Source: an uncultured Lachnospiraceae bacterium (GTDB lineage: Bacteria > Bacillota > Clostridia > Lachnospirales > Lachnospiraceae). Taken from it: a DNA stretch of 10,927 bases. Location of the stretch: contig CANTGP010000064.1 in the NCBI GenBank assembly GCA_947653315.1, positions 1 through 10,927 of the forward strand, read 5' to 3'. Positions 1 through 6,313 of this stretch are shown in pieces (within the stretch, counting starts at the first letter, position 1; the number at the start of each line of letters is the position of its first letter). The notes under the pieces were generated by a model, which ran no database searches, had not been told where the DNA came from, and worked only from the letters and a program-made list of their open reading frames with translations. Made by a program: the position numbers and the translations under genes.

Positions 1-797
1 CAACGGTAACTCTAACAACAATAATGGTAACAACGGATATAGCAACAATAATAAGGAAAGGCGGTGCGGCAAGCGTACTTGCGGGGGATTATGAAAACAT
101 ATACGCGGCGCTTGGGATGACCGCAAATGAAAGTACGGGACACGGGTATCAAATAAGGAAGAAGCTGGGGGAAGGTGCATACATACCGGAACAACTGGCG
201 GAATCCATAAGGGGAAACACGGACACGGTGGATGCCGCAGTCGGGGACATACATACGTATACAAGGCGGAAACTGGAGACGGAATTCCAGGCACCGATAA
301 GCGTGGACATGGAAGTGGAGTTGAACCCGGACATAAAAATGGACGGCCTTCCGTTAAAAACCCGCCTTTCCACCGGCGGCAGGCTGGGGATAGAAGGACA
401 TGCGGACGGAGGGATAGTTACGGCACCGACCATTTCGTGGCTGGCGGAAGGCGGTTATCCGGAATCCGTCATACCTTTGGACGGTTCCCGGAACGCATGG
501 AACCTTTGGCGTAAGACGGGCGAACTGCTTGGCACGCCTGACGGCAGCGGCAGCCTGAAGGGGATGGCGGACAGGCTGGCGGGAGGCGGCGCACAGGGCG
601 GCACGTTAAACGCAATGGAAAACAGGGAGGAAAACAACAGGTTCGTATTCAGCCCGGTACTGAACATTGACGGTACAGGGGCAGACACGGAAAGGATAAA
701 GGATGTCATAAGGGAAATGTTCGGCGAATTCGGGGATTTCGTGGAATCCGTAATCGACAGGAAGGCAAGGGACATGGAAAGGTACAATTTTTACTGA
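1..797 (+). CDS. Phage tail tape measure protein, C-terminal part (5' end outside window)
   Basis: The tape measure protein spans the tail tube lumen and sets tail length. Only its C-terminal end is here; the reading frame is open from base 3, so the gene continues to the left. The best evidence is the tape-measure C-terminal signature ADGGIVTAPT followed by LAEGGYPESVIPL, encoded around 402-475, which matches the usual 'ADGGIV..PT..L.GE.GPE.VIPL' element. A charged tail follows (DVIREMFGEFGDFVESVIDRKARDMERY), ending at the TGA at 795-797. An ATG at 24 is only an internal codon: no good ribosome binding site precedes it. Odd point: the first ~50 bases are AAC/AAT-rich and read as a Thr/Ile string in this frame but as an Asn/Gly linker in the +2 frame (see findings). 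The product call is fairly sure; the upstream frame is not. Confidence 0.8.
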   Translation, partial: TVTLTTIMVTTDIATIIRKGGAASVLAGDYENIYAALGMTANESTGHGYQIRKKLGEGAYIPEQLAESIRGNTDTVDAAVGDIHTYTRRKLETEFQAPISVDMEVELNPDIKMDGLPLKTRLSTGGRLGIEGHADGGIVTAPTISWLAEGGYPESVIPLDGSRNAWNLWRKTGELLGTPDGSGSLKGMADRLAGGGAQGGTLNAMENREENNRFVFSPVLNIDGTGADTERIKDVIREMFGEFGDFVESVIDRKARDMERYNFY

Positions 798-822
798 CGG
801 CGGAAGCGGAAAGGAGGAAGGC

Positions 823-1011
823 GTGTACACGACAAGGCAGGGCCAGGCATGGGACGAGATAGCACGGGAAGTGTACGGGAAGGAAACACATGCGGATTAC
901 CTGATGCAGTGTAACCCGCGCCTGCTGGACATTTTCGTTTTTCCGGCAGGGATAAGGATGGAAACGCCGGAACTGCCAAAGGCAAGGGACGGCATACCGC
1001 CATGGAGGTAG
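823..1011 (+). CDS. Tail protein X (P2 gpX-like, LysM-like small tail protein)
   Basis: A 62-residue protein starting with GTG at 823, preceded by AAGGAGG at 811-817 with ideal spacing. It reads as a compact LysM-like fold: Q-x-A-W-D-E-I-A-x-x-x-Y-G-K near the start, then Y-L-M-Q-x-N-P near the middle and an F-P-A-G-I-x-M end. This is the pattern of the phage tail protein X family (P2 gpX), which is normally about 65-70 residues. In P2-like phages gpX is a small essential tail protein thought to act at the baseplate hub region. It lies between the tape measure and the gpD-like hub, 3 nt before the hub start, which fits this role. Confidence 0.85.
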   Translation: MYTTRQGQAWDEIAREVYGKETHADYLMQCNPRLLDIFVFPAGIRMETPELPKARDGIPPWR

Positions 1012-1014
1012 GTT

Positions 1015-2280
1015 ATGGAAGAAGCAAGAAGGGCGGAAGTGGAAATTATGTACGGGGGAAAGGACATAACCACCCCGCTGAACGAATACGTGGAAAGTTT
1101 TACCTATGAGGACATCGCGTCCGGGGAAAGCGACCGGATAAAGCTGGGGATGCATGACACGGGAAAACAGTGGATGGATGCATGGATGCCCTCCAAGGGC
1201 GACCGGATGGAGGCGGTGCTTGCACTGTACAACTGGGACGCGGACGGGACGGCGGAAAGGCTGTACTGCGGGGAATTTGAGCTTGACGACATGTCATTCA
1301 GCGGCAGGCCGTTAAAGTGCAGCCTTGGGGCGGTATCCATACCGCGGGACGAACCGTTTAATTCGCAGGCCAGGACGAAGACATGGGAGGGCATTACCGT
1401 CCGGCAGGTTGCGCAGGAAATTGCTGGACGGGCTGGCGTGACACTTTATTATGAGGCGGATGAAATCCCGGTGGAGATAATCGAACAGAACGAACAGACG
1501 GACTGCAAGTTCCTTTATTCCGTCTGTGCGGATTACGGGCTGGCGATGAAGGTGTATGCCAACAGAATCATCATTTTTGACGAGGAAACCTATGAAAACA
1601 GGGCACCGGTCAGGACGGTTGACGAGACGGACATGTCCAAATGGAGCTACAACTCCACGGTGGCCGGTACCTACACGGGTGCGGCCATCCGTTTTACCGA
1701 CCCGAACAATGAGGAGGAATACCACGTGACGGTGGGCGGCGGGAGCCGCATCCTTGAAATAAACGAAAACACGGACAGCATTGCCGACGCGCAGCGGAAG
1801 GCTGCAGCAAAACTGAACAATGAGAACAAAAAGGCCGTCACGATGAAAATAACCATGAAAACGGACATAAGGATACTTGCCGGGACCTGCGTGGAAGTCA
1901 CGGGGCTGGGCGGGAAAATAAACGGCAAGTACTACGTGGACAGGGCTTCCACCAAAAAAGGCGGGGGAAGCGCCTGCCAGACGGATTTGGAAATGCACCG
2001 CGTCGTGCCGAGGATAAAGGATGCATCCGTAATGGGCGCGGAACAGGCGGCGGGGCGCGCGGCGGCGGGAGGAACGTATACCGTCGTGGCGGGGGACACG
2101 CTTTGGCGGATTGCGGCGCAGTTTTGCGGGAGCGGGATGAAGTATGAGGAAATATATGCGGCGAACAGGGAAACCATAGAAAACACGGCAAAGGAACACG
2201 GGAAAAAGGATTCCAGCCACGGGCACTGGATTTACCCCGGGACCGTGCTGACGGTGCCGGAAGGGAAGGCGGAAGTATGA
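1015..2280 (+). CDS. Baseplate hub protein, late control gene D-like, with C-terminal LysM domain
   Basis: A 421-residue protein. Residues about 1-340 have the layout of the gpD / T4 gp27-type hub family: a beta-rich N-terminal half (VEIMYGGKDITTPLNEYVESFTYED), the helix-rich 'VRQVAQEIAGRAGV' element typical of gpD, and the 'FLYSVCADYGLAMKVYANRIIIFDEE' segment. Residues 353-416 form a separate LysM module (YTVVAGDTLWRIAAQF, then YEEIYAANRETI, ending GHWIYPGTVLTVP). The hub trimer joins tube and spike under the baseplate; LysM is a peptidoglycan-binding fold, often structural in tails. The start ATG at 1015 follows GGAGG at 1004-1008, inside the end of the X gene. It ends in an ATGA overlap with the spike gene, so the two are probably translationally coupled. 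Confidence 0.85.
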   Translation: MEEARRAEVEIMYGGKDITTPLNEYVESFTYEDIASGESDRIKLGMHDTGKQWMDAWMPSKGDRMEAVLALYNWDADGTAERLYCGEFELDDMSFSGRPLKCSLGAVSIPRDEPFNSQARTKTWEGITVRQVAQEIAGRAGVTLYYEADEIPVEIIEQNEQTDCKFLYSVCADYGLAMKVYANRIIIFDEETYENRAPVRTVDETDMSKWSYNSTVAGTYTGAAIRFTDPNNEEEYHVTVGGGSRILEINENTDSIADAQRKAAAKLNNENKKAVTMKITMKTDIRILAGTCVEVTGLGGKINGKYYVDRASTKKGGGSACQTDLEMHRVVPRIKDASVMGAEQAAGRAAAGGTYTVVAGDTLWRIAAQFCGSGMKYEEIYAANRETIENTAKEHGKKDSSHGHWIYPGTVLTVPEGKAEV

Positions 2281-3071
2281 GGAAAACGGGACTAAGGGTA
2301 GGGAAAGTGTCAAGCGTCGATTACGAAACCGGGATGATGCAGGTGGTGTATAAGGACAAGGCGGATGCCGTTACGGCAAAACTGCCGTATGCAAATTTTA
2401 ACCGCGAATATTCCATGCCGGAACCGGGTGACAGCGTGCTTGTCGGGCACCTGTCGAACGGGAGCAGCCGGGGCGTGGTGATCTGCCCCATGTGGAACGG
2501 GAAGAACACCCCGCCGGAATCCGGGAGGGGACTGTACCGCAAGGAGCTTTCGAGGGAAAAGGGCGCCGCATACGTGCGCTTCGACGGGGAAACGGGGGAA
2601 TACCTTGTCAGGGCACCGGCAGTCCTCCTTCACGGCGTGGACCGCACGGACCTTGAGGGACCGGAGGTGTGCATTGCGGCAAACATAAGGACGGCCTTTG
2701 AAAGTCCGGAACACGGGGCAGTCCTCGGCAGGGTATGCGTGGAAGGAATGGAAGGCGGGGACATTGACGTGGAAGTGGCGTGCGGCGTGCGGGTATCCAT
2801 GGAATCCGGTGCGCTGTCCGCGCTGTTGGAAAAAATGGGGCTGGAAACCTTGGGGGACATGGGGATGGAAGCAGGGGAAAACATGAGGGTAAATGCCGCG
2901 GAATCCATGGAAATGGGCGCGGGCGGAAACATGGGGATGTCGGCGGGGCGTGATGCCGGGATAAAGGCGGAAAGGGACGTAAGGCTGGAAGACGGGAAAT
3001 TCCGGACGACGCTTTCCTCCGTGCTGGAACGGCTGGAAGCGCTGGACGGTGACAGGTCGGCAAGGAAATAG
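2277..3071 (+). CDS. Baseplate assembly protein V / central spike (gpV-like)
   Basis: A 264-residue protein overlapping the hub gene by ATGA. Residues 1-75 look like the OB-fold of gpV/gp45-type spikes: V-G-K-V-S-S-V-D-Y-E-T-G-M-M-Q-V-V-Y, then the conserved Y-S-M-P-E-P-G-D-S-V-L-V motif, then V-V-I-C-P-M-W. Residues 192-239 (2850-2993) are six consecutive octads with consensus x-x-[ND]-[M/A/V]-x-[M/V/I/L]-x-[A/D]: LGDMGMEA, GENMRVNA, AESMEMGA, GGNMGMSA, GRDAGIKA, ERDVRLED. In gp5/VgrG-type spikes, octapeptide repeats build the trimeric beta-helix needle. The last 25 residues look helical (TLSSVLERLEAL). This is the membrane-piercing needle below the hub. Methionine at the repeat core position is unusual. 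Confidence 0.85.
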   Translation: MRKTGLRVGKVSSVDYETGMMQVVYKDKADAVTAKLPYANFNREYSMPEPGDSVLVGHLSNGSSRGVVICPMWNGKNTPPESGRGLYRKELSREKGAAYVRFDGETGEYLVRAPAVLLHGVDRTDLEGPEVCIAANIRTAFESPEHGAVLGRVCVEGMEGGDIDVEVACGVRVSMESGALSALLEKMGLETLGDMGMEAGENMRVNAAESMEMGAGGNMGMSAGRDAGIKAERDVRLEDGKFRTTLSSVLERLEALDGDRSARK

Positions 3072-3080
3072 GGGGACTGC

Positions 3081-3470
3081 ATGGTCGGGAAATACGGGGA
3101 AATCATTTTTGAGACAAGCGACAGGCGCATACTCGCGTTCCGGGATTTTACGCAGCAGGTAAGCGGCAGGTGGGGAAGCCATGCCGTGATCGGGAAGAAG
3201 GAAAAGGCGGAGTTTAACGGCCCTTCCAGGCGGAAGGTGTCCTTTAAGATGACATTCCACGCGGTGTACGGGGTACGTCCGCGTGAAATGCTGGAAAAAC
3301 TGGAGGACATGGTGGAAAAAGGGAAGGTGGACTACCTTGTCATAGGGGGCAGGGCGGTGGGCATGAACCGTTTTGCCGTTACCGCCGTGAGCGAGGCATG
3401 GGACACGGTATACGGGGGCGGGGAACTGGCAAAGGCATCCGTAACCGTGACGATGGAGGAGTACACGTAG
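3081..3470 (+). CDS. Tail protein U (P2 gpU-like)
   Basis: A 129-residue protein that resembles the P2 gpU family in length and pattern: FRDFTQQVSGRWGSHAVIG near residue 23, 'RKVSFKMTFHAVYGVRP' in the middle, a helix (REMLEKLEDMVEKGK), then 'DYLVIGGRAVGMNRFAVTAVSEAWDTVY' and a beta-rich end (KASVTVTMEEYT). gpU is an essential tail protein of P2-like phages, involved in tail completion. The start ATG at 3081 has only a moderate GGGGG element just upstream (3070-3074). Here it sits between the spike and the wedge gene, whereas in P2 it lies beside T and D, so the module order has been rearranged relative to P2. The gene ends 11 nt before the next start. Confidence 0.8.
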   Translation: MVGKYGEIIFETSDRRILAFRDFTQQVSGRWGSHAVIGKKEKAEFNGPSRRKVSFKMTFHAVYGVRPREMLEKLEDMVEKGKVDYLVIGGRAVGMNRFAVTAVSEAWDTVYGGGELAKASVTVTMEEYT

Positions 3471-3481
3471 GGAGGTGCGGA

Positions 3482-3799
3482 ATGTTTGCGGCAGGAAATG
3501 CGGAAATAAGGTTTGACTATGATTCCCCGGAAAGGGAGGACATCATGAGGTGCCTGGAAACCCTGTATGCGACAAGGGCGGGCAGCCAGCCGCTCGACCG
3601 GGATTTCGGGATAAGCTGGGATTTTATTGACAGCCCGCTTCCCGTGGCACAGCAGGAGTACAGTTTTGAGGTCATAAGGAAAACGCGGATGTATGAAAAA
3701 AGGGTAAAGGTTAAGGAAGTAAAATTTGAATTTGACGGGGAAGGCGGTGAAATGCGCCCCGTAATCATTCTCGGGAAGGGGGAAGGGGCATGGGGCTGA
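3482..3799 (+). CDS. Baseplate wedge protein W (gpW / gp25-like)
   Basis: A 105-residue protein. The open frame extends upstream to 3398, but the ATG at 3482 is the likely start because GGGAGG at 3470-3475 precedes it at correct spacing; the upstream part would overlap gpU and reads as a basic, Gly-rich non-family sequence. The pattern fits gp25-like wedge proteins: 'REDIMRCLETLYATRAGSQPLDRDFGISW' (the family typically has R-x-G-x-x-P-x-x-x-x-F-G), then a Pro-containing loop and 'RVKVKEVKFEF'. gp25-type proteins are a conserved lysozyme-fold-derived part of the baseplate wedge and start sheath assembly. It overlaps the gpJ start by 10 nt. Confidence 0.88.
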   Translation: MFAAGNAEIRFDYDSPEREDIMRCLETLYATRAGSQPLDRDFGISWDFIDSPLPVAQQEYSFEVIRKTRMYEKRVKVKEVKFEFDGEGGEMRPVIILGKGEGAWG

Positions 3800-4938
3800 A
3801 GGAACTGGAAAATTACCCGGACATTAATTTCATAGAGGGCATGACACTCGGGGACATGAAGGACCGGATGGTAAGGGATTTCCAGGAAAAATACGCGGAA
3901 ACCACGGGGAGGGAACTCCGGCTTGCGGAGGCGGACCCGGTAAGGCTGGTACTGTATGCGACGGCGCTGCAGATATACCAGGGGATGCAGTACATAGACA
4001 GTGCCGCCAAACAGTCCTTCCTGAAATACTCATACGGGGATTTCCTTGAAAACCTCGGGGCACTGAAGGGGATTAAGCGGAACCCGGCGGAACCGGCAAG
4101 GACGGTGGTACGGTTTACCCTGTCGGGACCGTCGGCGGGCGTGACGGAAATAAGGGCGGGGACACGGGTCACGCCGGGCGGGAACGTGTTTTTCTGCACG
4201 GAGGGGGACGGCATGGTCCGGCCGGGGGAAACATCGGCGGACATACCGGCGGTCTGCACGGAAGCCGGGGCGGCCGGGAACGGGTACGAGGCGGGAAGCA
4301 TAAGGACCCTTGTGGACAAAATCCCATACGTGGCGGAAGTGTCCAACATATCCGGAACGTCCGGGGGAGCGGAGAAGGAAAGTGACGAAAGCCTTGCGGA
4401 GCGGATTTACCTGGCACCGTCCAGGTATTCCGTGGCGGGACCGGATGACGCGTACAGGTATTGGGCGATGACATACAGCCCGTCCGTTACGGACGTAATG
4501 GTGACGTCACCGTCACCGGGGGACGTGGACATTAGGTTTACCGTAAATGACGGGGAAATACCGACGCCGGAAACGGTGGCGGGGATGGAAAAATTCCTGG
4601 CGGACGGGGAACGCCGTCCGTTGACGGACAGGGTAACGGTGGGGGCACCCGAAACGGTCCCGTACCGGGTGGACGTGGAATACTGGATTAACGAAAGCGA
4701 CAGGGGGAAGACCGAGGCGGTACGGAAAAACGTGGAGGAAGCGGTACGGGGGTTTGCCTACTGGCAGAGGAAACAGATAGGCAGGGACATAAACCCGTCC
4801 TACCTGAATTACATGGTCGTAAAGGCGGGGGCCAAGCGGGCAGTGGTAAGGGAACCGGTGTTTACCGTCGTGGGGGACACGGGGCTTGCCGTAATGGAGG
4901 GACAGCGCGTGGAATACGGGGGTGTGGAACGTGATTAG
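3790..4938 (+). CDS. Baseplate J-like protein (gpJ / gp6-like wedge)
   Basis: A 382-residue protein, close to the normal length of P2 gpJ-like baseplate proteins. Family landmarks are visible in order: an N-terminal helical region with 'ADPVRLVLYATALQIYQGMQYIDSAAKQSFL', the 'YGDFLENLGALKGIKRNPA' element, a beta domain with 'AGTRVTPGGNVFF', the 'AGAAGNGYEAGSI' turn followed by 'VSNISGTSGGAEKESDESLAERI', and 'SVAGPDDAYRYWAM', all typical of baseplate J. It forms the iris-like ring of the baseplate with gpW and gpI and controls opening before sheath contraction. The start ATG at 3790 follows GGGAAGGGGG at 3773-3782 inside the gpW end. The 3' end overlaps the gpI start by 8 nt (GTGATTAG). Confidence 0.93.
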   Translation: MGLKELENYPDINFIEGMTLGDMKDRMVRDFQEKYAETTGRELRLAEADPVRLVLYATALQIYQGMQYIDSAAKQSFLKYSYGDFLENLGALKGIKRNPAEPARTVVRFTLSGPSAGVTEIRAGTRVTPGGNVFFCTEGDGMVRPGETSADIPAVCTEAGAAGNGYEAGSIRTLVDKIPYVAEVSNISGTSGGAEKESDESLAERIYLAPSRYSVAGPDDAYRYWAMTYSPSVTDVMVTSPSPGDVDIRFTVNDGEIPTPETVAGMEKFLADGERRPLTDRVTVGAPETVPYRVDVEYWINESDRGKTEAVRKNVEEAVRGFAYWQRKQIGRDINPSYLNYMVVKAGAKRAVVREPVFTVVGDTGLAVMEGQRVEYGGVERD

Positions 4939-5686
4939 GCTGCATGACGGGAAGGTGACGGACATCCTGCCGGACAACATAAAATCGGACCCGCTGGTGG
5001 AAGCCGTGGGTTATGCCGTGTCCAACGCCATGAAGGCCATGCTGGGGTACGCACGGAAGGCGGGGGTATATGCCGCCGTTGACCTGCTGGACGAAGAAAC
5101 CATTGACCTGCTGGCGGTGGAACTGCGGACAAAATATTACGGCCCGTGGCTGGATTTGGATGAAAAAAGACGGATGGTGAAGAAAACCCTCCCGTGGTAT
5201 TACAGGGCGGGGACGCTTTCCACGGTAAAGGAACTGACGGATTTTGTCTTTAAGGATGCACGGGTGGAGGAATGGTTCCAGTATGCATCGGACCCGTACC
5301 TGTTCCGGCTGCTGGTGGAAGTCACGGACCAGGACATATCCATGGAAAAATACACGGAATTCCTGAAATCCCTGCGCGGGGTAAAAAACACGAGGTCGCA
5401 TTTGGAGGCGGTGGTGTTCCGGCACCATGCGGACGTGAAGGTCCGGACGGTAGCGGCAGGGGGGATCGGGAACACGGTAAAGGTAAAGGCAAGGCTTGCG
5501 GAACGCGTGGAGGCGGAAACGGAAGACAGGCAGGCGGCAGCGGTAATTTACGAGGATGCCGTGCACCTGCAGGCACGGGATGAAATAACGGATGCGGACG
5601 TATACATTGAGGGGGAAAACGGCGGGAAAATCCGCATACTGACGGAAAACGGAAGCGTGGTAAGGGTGCAGGGCTGGAAAACATGA
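4931..5686 (+). CDS. Tail protein I (P2 gpI-like) with an extra C-terminal region
   Basis: A 251-residue protein. The frame is open from a GTG at 4922, but I choose the GTG at 4931. It gives the family-like start M-I-R-L-H-D, sits about 8 nt after a GGGGG element (4918-4922), and makes the 8-nt GTGATTAG overlap with gpJ. Residues 8-170 match the gpI pattern: 'DILPDNIKSDPLVEAVGYAV', 'LLDEETIDLLAVEL', 'YYGPWLDLDEKRRMVKKTLPWYYRAGTLSTVKEL', and 'DPYLFRLLVEV'. gpI links the wedge proteins to the fibre system. After about residue 175 an extra ~75 residues of beta-rich, Val- and Glu-rich sequence follow, longer than the core family; they may be a docking domain for the collar protein downstream. Confidence 0.85.
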   Translation: MIRLHDGKVTDILPDNIKSDPLVEAVGYAVSNAMKAMLGYARKAGVYAAVDLLDEETIDLLAVELRTKYYGPWLDLDEKRRMVKKTLPWYYRAGTLSTVKELTDFVFKDARVEEWFQYASDPYLFRLLVEVTDQDISMEKYTEFLKSLRGVKNTRSHLEAVVFRHHADVKVRTVAAGGIGNTVKVKARLAERVEAETEDRQAAAVIYEDAVHLQARDEITDADVYIEGENGGKIRILTENGSVVRVQGWKT

Positions 5687-5705
5687 AAAAGAAAGGGATG
5701 GCGGA

Positions 5706-6296
5706 ATGGGAAGCGTTACGGTACATGAGACGGACAGGGAATATTGTTCCATCGTCACGGACCTTGGAAACATACTGATGATGGATGCCGTGAAAAACGG
5801 AAGGAAGGTAGTCATAACGGAATTTGCCGTGGGCGACGGCGGGGGGGAGTATTACAGGCCGGACACGGGAATGACGGAACTTAAAAACGAGCTGTGGCGC
5901 GGGAACATAAATTCGTGCGAGGTGAACCCGGAGGCGGCGAACATACTGGAGGTCACGGCGGTCTGCCCCGGGACCGTGGGCGGGTTTACCATAAGGGAAA
6001 TTGCGGTGTTCGACAGGGAAAACCGGATGATAGCGGTCGGGAACATACCGGAGACACCGAAAGTTACCATGATGGACGGGGCAATCAATGAACTGCGGCT
6101 GGTAATGGAAATAGCACTGGTAAGCGGTGATTCCGTTGAGCTGCTTGTTGACCCTTACGTCACGACCGCCACCAAGGCGGACATTGACAAGGTATGGGCA
6201 AAGATAAGGGAAAACGGAAAAGTAACCATAGGGACCACGGAGGAGGGGATGGAGGAAAACGAAATCCGCTTTAAGGTGGGAAGGATGCCGTATTAA
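5706..6296 (+). CDS. Tail-collar fibre protein (gpH N-terminal domain-like adaptor)
   Basis: A 196-residue protein resembling the conserved N-terminal domain of P2-type tail fibre proteins (the phage tail-collar fibre family). Visible landmarks: 'LGNILMMDAVKNGRKVVITEFAVGDGGGEYYRPDTGMTELKNELWRG', 'GFTIREIAVFDRENRMIAVGNIPETPK', and 'ELRLVMEIALVSGDSVELLVDP', then 'TTATKADIDKVWAKI'. In most P2-like phages this domain is only the baseplate-attaching end of a longer fibre. Here the protein ends soon after it, so the distal fibre is encoded by the next genes. I infer an adaptor between gpI and the fibres. The start ATG at 5706 is chosen from the frame and the purine-rich AAAGGGATGGCGG before it; the ribosome binding site is mediocre. 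Confidence 0.8.
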   Translation: MGSVTVHETDREYCSIVTDLGNILMMDAVKNGRKVVITEFAVGDGGGEYYRPDTGMTELKNELWRGNINSCEVNPEAANILEVTAVCPGTVGGFTIREIAVFDRENRMIAVGNIPETPKVTMMDGAINELRLVMEIALVSGDSVELLVDPYVTTATKADIDKVWAKIRENGKVTIGTTEEGMEENEIRFKVGRMPY

Positions 6297-6313
6297 GAAG
6301 GGAGGAGGACGGC

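Noticed and set aside
3398..3481. A longer N-terminus for the gpW-like protein from the ATG at 3398.
   Set aside because: It overlaps gpU, has a basic Gly-rich composition unlike the family, and a strong ribosome binding site points to 3482.
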